The notes below the pieces were generated by a model. The model saw nothing but the letters and a program-made list of their open reading frames with translations, was not told the origin of the DNA and ran no database searches. From the NCBI GenBank assembly GCA_002943765.1, contig PQWQ01000008.1:1364001-1428000 (forward strand): a stretch of DNA of 64,000 nt. The letters run 5' to 3'. Below are positions 34,203 to 45,645 of the stretch, piece by piece (the stretch's first letter is position 1; every line of letters begins with the position of its first letter). The DNA is from Psoroptes ovis (lineage: Eukaryota > Arthropoda > Arachnida > Sarcoptiformes > Psoroptidae). Both the position numbers and the translations under genes were made by a program.

Positions 34203-36589
34203 TTTTCCGTAGATTTGTGAAGGTTTCAAAGGGTCTGGAAGGGTTCTTGAAGGTTTTATTGGGTTTCGAATTTGGCCACGGAAATTTTTCCGAAAATTTC
34301 ACAAGAAATTGGTCAAAAATTTTTGCGCAGTAAGATTTCACGGTAAGGTATGCAAGTCTATACAGTTAGGTCAGCGAAAATTTCAAGGTTTTCACCTGGT
34401 AAGTTGTCTACCTGTTAACTGAAATGTTTAGCAAAAAAAAAAATAAAAATAAAAATAAAAATCTAACAGGTTCTAATCATTGATTCTTTCTCTTTTTCGG
34501 CCATCATTTTTTAAGGCTATACATCTTAACTGCGCGCTTACTTACATCTTAAAGATTGCTGAACCGGTTCTTCTTCTTCTTAATGGCCTTCTACCTTCAA
34601 TTTAGATTCATTCCTTCAGTGGTTCACTCACAAATTGCTGGTCAATGAGGTTATTGGTTTACATTTTTACAACCGATAACATCAATGGCCATGACCACCA
34701 TCATTACAACAGAAGCTTCAGCTGGCTTTAGGTTGGCCGGTCATGGTCGTCGGAGACTTTGTGCTGCTCCGTTAACTTGTAGATACCAGTTTCTGTTGAT
34801 GGATTGTTGATCATTCACTCGGTGATCATTCAATGGCTGATCACTGGTCCACTTGAATGATTAAATTGTTTCATTGTCTCATCACCATCACCGATTCGGC
34901 CAAATTGCCGCAGCTACCACCACCCGCACTATCACCATCACCACCAGCAGATAATTTACCTGATTCAATTATCTTTATTATCATCTAAATCAAATTAAAT
35001 TGTTGTTCTCGATTACTCTTATTATTTCTTCTTATCATTCATTGAACCAATTTTCGATAATGATCTCAATGAATTCAAGGAATTCAAGAAATGAAACAAG
35101 TTCAAGGTCAATTAGGCGAAAAAAAAAAACAATTGATTTCAATTGTTTTTCATCATCATTATTCATCATGATTCATTGTATTTATACCATATATGACATA
35201 TACGGGTAATGAGTGTATTCATTGCAATGAATATCCGACACTTGAATTACGGTCAGATTTGTATTTTCCATTGTTCATAGATTGAAATAACGATGAAATT
35301 CGGTCAAAATTCAAAATACGAAACACACCTTGAAATTGTTTGGAAATTTGAACTCGAATTCAATTAAATTAAATTTATTTCAAAGTTCAATTTCGATTCA
35401 ATTCAATTGAAATTCAATTTAATTCAACTGAATTCAATTCAACTTCAATTGAATTTGAAAATTGTAAAGGAAATTTTTTTTTTTTTTTTTTTGAACAAAA
35501 ATAATTTATAAAATGTACATAGAAAACAATGATTATCATTTCAATCGAAAATAAGAAAAGAAACAAATTTCAAAAGATCATCTGGTCCTATCTTACCGTC
35601 AGCTTTGGTGATAATTTTCACATCGATTATTCATATTTTGTCACGAGATTCGAAAAAGGATTTAGCGAATAACATTTTCAAAGAATTCTGGGTGCAAAAA
35701 ATTCTCAGAAAAAAAATATTTTTTTAAAAAATTTCCCGAAATATTCTTCTCACTCAAGTGTTGTCTTGAAAATTTTCGTTTTTTTTTCAAGACTTTCATT
35801 GTCATTAAATGTTTTTTTTTTTGCATAATTTCAACATCAATCATATGACTGTTTTGGAAATATTTTTGGATTCTGTTTCCAAATGATTTTTTTTTTTTTT
35901 TTTTTTGGAAAAATGAAAATTTGCTCGGAAATTCTCGGGAAAAATTTTCCCAAGAAAAATTTAAGCCAAAAAATTATTCATGAAAATTATTTTTTTTAAA
36001 AAAATTTATCTACATTTTGAGCCGACAGATGGCGTCATTCTTGATTTATTTTTCAACTTTTGATAGAAATAAATAGATGGCGTTATTATACCTTTTAAAA
36101 ATTGAAAAAAAATGCGCCAAATTCAAATTTATTTTTTTTTTTTTTTTGTACATTTCCAATCATACGAATTGTTCTTGTTTGTCCTCATTATTGTTACATA
36201 TTATTATCATTGTTATTTATTTTCGCTTTTTTTTGTACACAAAAAAAAAATTTCCCATTTCAAATCTTAAATCGAATAAATAACAATAATTTATTATTCA
36301 TTGATTGATTAATTAAATCGATCGATTTGATTAATTAATCAAAATCATCGAGATTATAATTAAATAATCAAGAAATTTCTTGAAAAAAAATCAAAGCTGG
36401 GGAAAAAAACATTCACAATTTTAAAAATAGATTTTTTTTTTGTTTTTCGGTGAAATCATACGTTTTTGATAATCTTAATCATCGCCATCATATTGATTAC
36501 TAATAAATCAAATAAATATGATGATTCAATAAATAAAAATGGTGTATTTGGTACGGGGTAAAAAAAATGAGGTTTATGGTAAATTGATT

Positions 36590-36683
36590 TGAGACTGTCC
36601 GAAAAGTTTTGACTGATTTTTAATTGGTTTTACCATTGATTTTCTATTGATTCGAATAGCACAAAACTTTTCGGACACCCCAA
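36590..36683. mobile_element. Mariner-like MITE, CCGAAAAGTTTTG variant
   Basis: Arms CTGTCCGAAAAGTTTTG and CAAAACTTTTCGGACACC, followed by CCAA and TA. The centre is unlike the other copies, suggesting a third subfamily or strong divergence. Confidence 0.65.
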
Positions 36684-36934
36684 TAGTACATTGATGCTTG
36701 TCTAATGTCTATGTATGTCTGTGTGTTTTTGTGTGTAATTTAATCCGTTTACGGATTCATTGATTGATTGATTGATTGATTCATTGTGATTAATTATTGA
36801 TTGATTAATCGGAGGAAAAAAATTGATTAAAAGTAGACGAATAAACAGAAGAAAAAGAAATTATGGGGAAAAATATGTCATCAATCAATCAATCAATGAG
36901 GGAAAAACAAAAAAAAAAAAAAAAATGAAAATTC

Positions 36935-37025
36935 AAGGTTGTCCGAAAAGTTTTTGAACGGTTTTCAACGAAGACTTTCATTGATTTTACGATGATTCAA
37001 ACCGCAAGAACTTTTCGGACAAACA
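36935..37025. mobile_element. Mariner-like MITE, CCGAAAAGTTTTTG variant
   Basis: Arms AAGGTTGTCCGAAAAGTTTT and GAACTTTTCGGACAAAC enclose a centre with GAACGGTTTTCAACG. It lies about 70 bp beyond the TMEM135 stop codon, so it is likely in that gene's 3' UTR. Confidence 0.65.
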
Positions 37026-37097
37026 TCAAAATTATTATCACTGATAATTGACTGGTGATGGCGGAAAACCGAGCCAAAATTCACCGAATTCAAGCAT

Positions 37098-39095
37098 TCA
37101 AAGTAACCAAATCAACACTGATTCTTGAAATTGTCTTGTAGTATAACGAAGATCATATTTAGGCAGGAATAGTTCATAACCTTGTGTTGCATTAGTACCG
37201 AATACTTCCAAGACATTACGATTAATATATCGTAAACGATTATTACTAATTTGATCAACAAATTTCTTATATGATCGTTTCATTTTTTCCGGTTCCAATA
37301 TGGCTGCATAGAATATTTGTGAACAAGCCATTGCATACAGTGCCAGTACGATCGGTTGTTCATAACGGATCCAACCAGCTTTTACGCCTACATTGAACAG
37401 CATCTAGAACAAGGGTAGAACAAGGTTAATTTGGTTCGAAACGTTCGAAATTACGGGAGTCTTCGAGCTCCGAACGCTTACCTCCATACTTTTCCACAGC
37501 AAATACAGTGTAACCGATTGATTTGGCGCTGCAATCGCCGTTGTGGTCACCAATGATGCTATCACTGATCCTAGTACCGATGGTGGTATCACCATTTGTC
37601 GTTGCTGCGGCTGCTGATTGTTTTGGTCCAAATGATTCAAGTGATTCGTGGTACACAGGGTCAGATTGTAAATCGATGTAAATGTGGCCAGAAATAGTGA
37701 TGTTTGCAGGTATTTTTGATAGGAAAATATTTCCGCAACGCGGAATAATTCCCGTAAATTAGAATGACGGCTTTGCCGCAATAGTCTGCTGAAGAATCTC
37801 AACAAAAATTTGGCCGCCCACGTTGCGGTGAATGTCCGCAAGAAATTGCGGAAAATTATTTGCTCAGCACACGACAGTTGCGGATGACGATGATCGCAAT
37901 TCGCGTTGGTCAATGATAATAGAGGGATTCGAAGTTTTAAGCGGCGCCATCGATATTGGAAAATGATCCACTGGCGGCTGGGCAGCAGCCATTTAGCTGC
38001 CGATCGATTCCGGTCACTCGGTCCGATGTCTCCGTGGTCATTTTGATCACTTTGATGATTATCATCAGCTGATTTCTCTGACTTTTCGGATTCCCTTGAT
38101 GATCGCTTCGATCTGGATTGATCACTGATCAACGTTCGTATGCTGAACGATAATAATCGATCATACAGTTGACGGCTTGAATACAAATAAAGCAAAAGGG
38201 TCACGCTAGCGGTGAACAGAGCTTGATTTGCATAAGGTATAGGCCTTATATAATCACGTGATACACAAATTTTATAACCAATTTCACTGGCAATATTCAT
38301 CACATAGAATGCCAACGTTTTACGACGTTTTGGATGTTCAATCGATAGGGCTAGGAATGACCCAAGCAAGCTTGGAATATATGCATTCCATGGATAATAA
38401 AATCTACCACAAATACCGAGACAAAAACAAACAAAGGTAATGACGAAGAAGGCGTTTGACCCCAGGAACAATGATGAACGCACGACGTTCTTGAACAATT
38501 CTTGAGCCATTTCATATTTATTTACTTTATTAGGCTTCGATCCTTGTAGAAATGATTGAATAACGGCTTGACCCTAGTAATTTAAGAGGTTATAACCATT
38601 TATAAACATTTTGTGATAATGATCAATGACAACAAGTACATACCAAATAAAGGGGTGTATAAAGCTTCAACGATTTCAAAAATACCAATAAACTTATTTC
38701 GAGTGCCGCTTCGGAGCAGTATCTAGGTTTATAGTTTGAAATAAACGAAAAAATCAAAGAGGTTACAAATCAAAGGTTATACATGGATTGATTAAGGATT
38801 ATACACCTATTGATAGAGGACCAACTGGACCCACTAGGATCCGATCAAATCTAACCGGATCCAAAGGTCCAAAGGTTCGATCGGATCCGTTCGAATCCGT
38901 TCGGATCCAAAGATTTAAAGCTTAAAGGTCTAAAAGATTTAAAGGTTCAGAGGTTCAAAGGTCCAGAGAACCAAAGGTTAAAAGGTTCAAAGACCCTTAA
39001 AAAAATACTTACGGAGTCCAACCATGTCCCATTTCATAACAATTATATGGAACATTCCATTCATTTGTAAACATTTTACTCAAAATTGATGGCAT
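37098..39095 (-). CDS. TMEM135: TMEM135 (peroxisomal/mitochondrial membrane protein), 4 exons
   Basis: Multi-pass membrane protein linked to peroxisome function and mitochondrial dynamics. Exons (minus strand) 39095-39013, 38722-38644, 38573-37482 and 37403-37098 join in phase to 519 residues (human 458). The small first exons carry the Cys-rich N-terminal signature: VPYNCYEMGHGWTP then YCSEAALEISLLVFLKSLKL. Exon 3 has several hydrophobic segments (FFVITFVCFCLGICGRFYYPW, SLLGSFLALSIEHPKRRKTL) and a Ser/Asp-rich loop longer than in vertebrates; the C-terminus has RLRYINRNVLEVFGTNA and FLPKYDLRYTT, matching the family. An ATG at 38510 gives a longer-looking single frame, but the upstream exons supply the conserved N-terminus. 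Intron 1 is a degenerate tandem repeat. Confidence 0.93.
38818..39000. repeat. Degenerate short tandem repeat in TMEM135 intron 1
   Basis: Repeated words GGATCC(A/G), AAAGGTC, AAAGGTTC and TTAAAGG recur about every 9-15 bp, for example GGATCCGTTCGAATCCGTTC and AAAGGTTCAGAGGTTCAAAGG. No fixed unit length. Confidence 0.6.
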
Positions 39096-39469
39096 TTTCG
39101 GTCTTCTCAATGTCTTAGTTGTCTTTGTACTCGTTGTCAATTGTCAACTCTATCGTCACTGGAGAAAAACAATAACAATTGAATACAATCGACAATGACG
39201 ACAACGACAACAATCGATCAGCGAACGACGACAATTGTCAATTATCTTCGAAGATAATGGAAATTTTCCATTATCTTTCCATTATCTTCGGTTGTTGTTG
39301 TTGTTGTAAATGAATGAATGAATGAATGAATGGATGAATAAATGGAAAACAAACAAATAAATAAACAATCAACCGAAAAAAATAGTCAACCATTGAGATT
39401 GAGAAAATAATAACCTCATGGATTGAGTAATGATGATAAACAACAATGGTATTGTTGTTGATGGACGAT

Positions 39470-39683
39470 TAATTGTCACGGCCCGTGACTGTCACGTTGA
39501 GAATTTTTGGTTTGTATTCTGCCGAACCCGAGTCTGTCACGGGCAGCTTTTCATTGTTTTCTATGGAAATCTGCGAAATAAGGCGACAGCTTCGATGGTG
39601 GTTTTTTTCGGAATTATTTTGACCAGTAACCGGGTGACTAAGGTTATACATTTGAATTTTCTTCAATGGAAATATCGGCTAAA
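39470..39683 (+). repeat. Dispersed noncoding repeat, copy A
   Basis: Shares ordered blocks with 42763-42972: a TGCC(G/A)A(A/G)CCCGAGTCT block, GACAGCTTCGATGG, an ACATTT(T/-)GA(A)TTT block and ATCGGCTAA. The CCCG/CGGG stem around 39527-39544 is retained with a changed loop. Confidence 0.5.
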
Positions 39684-40950
39684 GAAACAATTGAATAACA
39701 AAGCTGATCAGTGGTGGAAGATGATGATGATGATGATGGTGGCGGTGGTGGTGGATGATGGTGGTGTATGGTGATGGTGGCGGCGGTGGATGATCATGTT
39801 TGTCGAAGCCGAAAACTTGTCAAACTGGCTCCTGGCTGGCTTCAAGAGGTAGAACGATGAAGACGTTCTCGCCTTACGACAATGTAACCAATTTGAATGT
39901 AACAATTAATGATAACACGAGTGTTTTGAATGGTAATTACAAGTTGATTGAGTGTATAATTTAAATGATAATTCATGAATAAATTCACAATAAATGAATG
40001 GAGACAATGACAAGAGAGAAACAAGATATTTTGCCGGTTGAACGGATGGGATTATCCTTGAATTATGTTCGAATCGAAAGCTTCTATTTGTTTAATTGAT
40101 TCGTAATCATATTCTTATTGTGTTTATGATGGTGAATTATAAACAATTCAACCCCTTTGAACACCGCCATTTGGACAGCGTGTATTTTCGATGATTATGA
40201 ACTCAAAGTCTTCGAATTTTTTTGGCGAACCACCACCAGGCAAGCATTCGATTTCGATTGATATTCAAGGACCATTTACTGGTGGCACACAGATATTTAC
40301 ATCCAGCGGAAATCTTGTCGCAATTAATTAGCGAGTAAATCTTAAAATTTGTACGGAAATCGTTTGCAATCAGTTTCGCATGGTTTGCGACGCTTGGTCG
40401 CAATCGAAATATTTTTTTAATTGAAAATTGTCGTAAGCTTTGTCGCTGGCCGACAGCAACAACGACAACTCCAACAACTTCAATGATTGATCACGCTTGA
40501 CAACTGCTGGAGAGCGCCACCACCAGCAGGCTGAACAAACTATGCACACCTGGTGGATGGATGAATGAATTAATGAATGAATGTGGATGGATGGATGGAA
40601 GCATGGAGGGATGGCTGGAGGTGGATGGATACACAAAGATGGAAGAGAAATATGAATGAAATGGAAGGCTAATAAAGATCGGGAGCAGCTGAAATAATCC
40701 AAACGAGTTGAGTGGATGAATATTCGAAAACGATAACGAAACGTTCGAAATTATCATCATCAGTCAGCCAACAACAGGTGTGCCATTGTGTATCCATCGT
40801 GCCGATCGTATTCGATTGATGGAAGACTCCAAAAAGCTTGATGGAAGACATGATGGAAGGCTTCGAAGATGGTGCGGCTGATGCAGTGCTACTTCGTGGA
40901 TGAATGCAGCAAACGAGCCAATGTATCAATCGGGAGGGACGTCGAAATGG

Positions 40951-40977
40951 TTGGAGCGACGACCATCGTCGCTCCAA
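40951..40977. repeat. Perfect 12-bp hairpin with 3-nt loop
   Basis: TTGGAGCGACGA (40951-40962) and TCGTCGCTCCAA (40966-40977) are exact complements separated by CCA. It is GC-richer than its surroundings and not part of any element I recognise. Confidence 0.65.
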
Positions 40978-42762
40978 TCATTTGTTTTCTCTCATTTCGA
41001 ATCCAAAAAAAAAAAAAGATTTCCATTTCTACTCACGTGAATTGCTTTCAATTGTCCGCTGTTTATATGTGTCTGCTGCTTACCATTAGATTATCATTAA
41101 AATTTCTCTTTCATTATTATCATCAGTCAATTTCTTAAGAAATGAAACGAAACAAAACAAAACCATTACCATTTATTGTTGAATTAATGATTTCATTCAA
41201 AATTCACTTTCTTCTTTCCAAAAATCCACTTTCACTCATTCATAGCGATTTAACTTTGATATTAATGTTCGATGTTGTGGCGTTGTGATTTTGAGCAGTG
41301 TTCGACAACAACAACTACGAAGTAGATAAGCGATTGTAAGATTAATCAAAGATAATGGTAATAATTATCATTCATTGTGATTATAATGTACTTTGAATCG
41401 TCTTGAATAATTTCTTGTTTGTCTTTGAGATACCGTCTTAAATAATCTGAAATGTACCTTGAATCAATCCTCGATTAATCTGTGATTATCTTGGAATTAA
41501 TCTTTGAATAATCTTCGATTATCTTGAAATCAATCGATTCGATTCAACAATTGATCCCACCATTTGATCAAAAACCATTTTATTATTCTTCTAATCTACC
41601 ACCGATCGCCTGAAGCATAATAAAATCAGTCAGAACCTGTATTTGATCTTGAACTGAACCTCAACAAACAATGAAGAAATCGTATGATTATCCGCAATTA
41701 ACTTAATTGTTCCACCGAAATCGAATTAATTCGATAGAATTCCTAAGAATTCATTCAACAATCAACAATTATCCTCACACAAATCAACTTGTGATTGCAA
41801 TTCAGTGATGAATTCAATAAATTTATGAATTGAATGATATCCTGCCACACACACATATGCATTATCATCATCAATTGTAACCATCGAATAAAGCCACCAA
41901 AATTAAAGCCATCGAATGTTTATAATTTTTCAAAATGATTAAATACTTTCAACTTTGAATTAAACTGAATCAAATTTGATTTCGATTTCGATTCAATGGA
42001 AAAAGCACATAATTCATTTCCTGCTTTGTTCGATTGCAGTGATTATCATTGAGAATTTCAATATTTTCAAATTTTCAATTCAATTTCTGGTGAAATGATT
42101 ATGATTATTATTTGTTGACCAGAAAAAAACAAATAATAATAATTAATTCCTTTAACAATTTTCCCCATAGTGATTAGTGACTTGTGTGTGTTTGTTCCAC
42201 CCAAAAAATGATTATTCACTTTCAATAATTACTCTGAATATAAACAAAAACATTTGGTAAATCGTTGCAACCAATCAATTGGATCTGCAACGATCAGTGA
42301 ATCTGCAACAATTTTGAACCCTTTCGAAAGCAGACTTCTTCAGCTTTGAACAATCAGCAGCAACCGCCAATCAGCCAACCAGTATTCAGCGATAACGATT
42401 CAACCCGTAAACAATCAGCCAATCAGCTCAGATCTTCAGCCATTTCAGTGATCATCCATTTGACTTCCTTCTTGGTTACAAATTGTTGCTTCTTATTGCT
42501 TCTTGTTGTCGAAGATCATGTTTCTTCAATGATATTTCCAGCCAAAATTGCAACTAAATCAAATTTTCCTGAAATATTTTTCCAGATTTCGATTTCCCCA
42601 TAAAACAACCAAATGGTAAGCTTTTGGGTTATCACTTACTGTGTACATTGATTATGATGGTAGCTCAGCTATCAACGAATCAATCATTCATTGATTGATT
42701 GATTTTATCAAAAATTATTTCTTTTCAGTTAACAAAAGATAATTCAAAATCTTTGATCATCG

Positions 42763-42972
42763 ATTTACGGTCAAAGTCCGTGATTGATACGTGAAGGCTT
42801 TTCGACTTGAATCTTGCCAAGCCCGAGTCTAACTCGGGCATTTTTAACTTTGTTCTCATAAAGCCTTGACAGCTTCGATGGCAAATCTGCGGCAGACATT
42901 TAGACTGTCGAACTGGATGAATTTGTACATTTTGATTTCTTCGCTTTACCCCATTTTCTTCATCGGCTTAAT
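42763..42972 (+). repeat. Dispersed noncoding repeat, copy B
   Basis: Diverged partner of 39470-39683. It contains a perfect hairpin GCCCGAG-TCTAA-CTCGGGC at about 42821-42839, then TTGACAGCTTCGATGGCAA and ATCGGCTTAA in the same order as copy A. Confidence 0.5.
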
Positions 42973-45090
42973 TTGTTGAATTCACAATAATTGTTTATAT
43001 GATCATCATCATCATCATTTGAATTGATTCATAATTAAAAATTCAATTCATTTGAATGATAATTTCATATTTACTACTACAGACATACTTCGATTACAAA
43101 TTTTGATTGAAAAATTACCGAGTCATTCATTCATCTTGTGATTTTTGTTTTTTCATTTCATTTTTTGATTGAAATCTTCGGAAAAATTCAAATCATCACT
43201 GTAGATATTTCGAATTATTTTGTTTGTTTGTTTATTTGTTTGCTCATTTGTTTATCATCGAAAGCGATAATCATGATTAGTGGCCTGAAATTTCGGCTGA
43301 TGAAAAGTTTGATTTACGTTTGATTTGATTGATTGATTGATAATACCGTTGAATTTTATGTGTACAAATCATCAATTGATTCGATATATCTGCTCAATCA
43401 ATCGATCAATCGATTGATTGATTGTTTGATTGAATCGTTGAGTCTAACGTTGATTGTTTGTAACAATTTTGAAATTGAGAAGATTGATTTTGATGCTGAT
43501 TTTGATCAAAGTTTCAAGGAATTCAATCGCCGTAACATTCGATGGATGGAAATTGAATTAAATTTGATTCAGTTCCTTGAATCAATGTTGAATCACAATT
43601 GAAGAAATAGTTCCTGATCCTGGTTCATTGGGGGTTATATGTGTTAATAGTAGATGAATGAATGAATTGAATAAATAAATATCGTCCATTAATTGTTGTT
43701 GTTCGATTCGATTATTGGTTTTTTCCGTAAATATTAAGGATAAGATTTTTGCTGTTGCTGCTGCTGTAACACACAAGTCGACCATCTGAAAGTTTTCCAT
43801 TGATCGATCATTGATATTTAATGGTTGATCAATCGATTGATTTATTTGTTTATTTATTTATCATTTTCAGTTCTTATTTAGTTCAATCATTATTCGATTG
43901 AAACATAAGCCACATTAATGATAATCGAAATCTTGAAGATAATTTTTGTTTGTGAACATTTCATCACATATCTTTATGAGGTATGAGACTGTATGAATAA
44001 TAATGGAAAAATATTTATTCTATTTCTTCTGCTGGCTGATTATCAGCAGTGATTTTAGGATTTATCATTCGTATTGATGTTGATAACTGCTGGTGATTGG
44101 TGAAATAATATTGATATTATTTCATATATAAATTGCAACAAATTTGAAAGTCACTTGGTTCTGAAATTTTGTCTAATACGAATACTTCGAAGTGTTTAGT
44201 CACATTATTTTTATTCATTGTTGATCACCAGTCATTGAAAAATCATCTTCCGCAATCAATCAACAAAATATACGACGACCAGTAAAAGAAAATTGAATTG
44301 AAACTACGGTGATTTTCAAGTCATCTATGATCTATGATTCGGCGAATCATCGTTGAAAATCGTTCAAAATTCAATTGTTATTAATTTTGATCCATAAAAC
44401 AATTCGTATTTCAACATTTCCCGATATAAATTATCTTTGATATTTTTTCAATTTTTAATTGAAAATAATAATAATAATCATCAATTATTTATGGTACGTG
44501 TTTTCAATTGTTTTTGACAATATTTAAGATTATTTGATTAAGGTATTTGATCGGCATTTTGTTGTTGTTGTTATTATTGTTGCTGGTGTTTTATACTCGT
44601 ACATTATTATCAATCATTAATCAATGAAAAACCAAATTAATACATTGATTAGCTGATTATCTTATTGATTTATCTATTTTTGATCAAAAAAAAAATAGAA
44701 AAAATGGAATGTTAATTATTTAATAATAATTAATCAGTTAAAAATAGATCAACAAAAACAATTAAACAATTGATCATAATTACCATCAATGTATTATTAT
44801 TTACCATTTTTTCTGTTTGTTTGTTTTCAATCAATTATGATTAATTATGGTGGAAAAATAACAAATTTTTCCTCATAATAATCCTAATCATCGATCGATT
44901 CCAATCAATATTTATCAATTTTATTGGATAAATGAATGATACAATACAATACAATGACTGCTTGTACTAAGGGTGATTGTATCTTGATTAGTCTTGGCAA
45001 TAAATTTTGTGGTGAAAAATTCAAAGTCCAAACAAACAAATTGTTTATTTGTTTTTATAATTGTTTTGAAATGATTTGATTTCATTCAAT

Positions 45091-45120
45091 CAATCAAATC
45101 AAATCAAATCAAATCAAATC
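45091..45120 (+). repeat. AAATC pentanucleotide microsatellite
   Basis: Five clean AAATC units preceded by CAATC. Confidence 0.85.
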
Positions 45121-45645
45121 ATTATCATCATCATTATTGATGATTGAGCATATTTTTTTTTGCACTTAATTCATTTGATTTTAGTGGAAAAAAAACACAT
45201 GAATTGACACATTTTTCTTTTCACTCATTGACACTTTCTTTGAATACTTCGTTCTTGAATCGTTTTTAAATTATTTAAATACCCGAAGGGAAGATTATTC
45301 AAATTCTTAAGGATATAATTTTGATGATATTTTCGAAGAGTTTTCGAACCTCATGAGAAATTTTCCCAGGAATAGAATCTTTTGTTGTCGTTTGAACGAA
45401 AAGAAACTTGCCAGAAATTTCATTTTTTTGAATTTTTCAAATTTTTTTTAAATTTTTTCAAATTTTCAAAGATTTCAAATTTTCCAAGTTTTTAATTTTG
45501 TTTTTATTTCATCCAATTTGTCCATTTACTGATAGATCACCAAATCTCACATAGATCACCATCATTCACTCATCTCAATCAATACGGTTTCACAAAACTT
45601 TAACCCTGAAGAAATTATAGACCTGGAATAAATAATCATAAAAAA

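Larger units (their letters stand above)
34203..37097. other. Intergenic region with two MITEs and long T runs
   Basis: 2.9 kb without a supported gene. It holds T homopolymers at 35474-35492 and 35887-35906, two AGATGGCGT motifs (36027, 36075) and the MITEs listed next. The paired open frames at 36077-36308 run through T/A tracts and are rejected. Confidence 0.65.
39096..45645. other. 6.5-kb gene desert between TMEM135 and SLC36 transporter
   Basis: No gene recognised on either strand. Contents: two diverged copies of a 200-bp hairpin-bearing repeat (39470-39683 and 42763-42972), a 12-bp-stem hairpin at 40951-40977, GATG/TGG repeats at 39718-39795 and 40555-40630, an AAATC tandem at 45091-45120, and a possible noncoding leader ending in donor GTAAGC at 42613. 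Open frames at 40203-40977 (minus) and 42346-42603 (plus) lack an ATG or any family resemblance. Confidence 0.6.

Noticed and set aside
36077..36308. Two overlapping Phe-rich plus-strand frames
   Set aside because: Both are translations of T/A tracts in different frames.
40203..40977. Several overlapping minus-strand open frames in the 40-41 kb desert
   Set aside because: Three frames overlap each other, composition is random or Ser/His/Pro-rich from GGAT-type repeats, and none resembles a family or has supporting splice sites.
42346..42603. 85-residue plus-strand open frame with a hydrophobic segment
   Set aside because: Its first codon is TTG, no ATG precedes the hydrophobic part, and no homology is evident. 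It may be 5' UTR.
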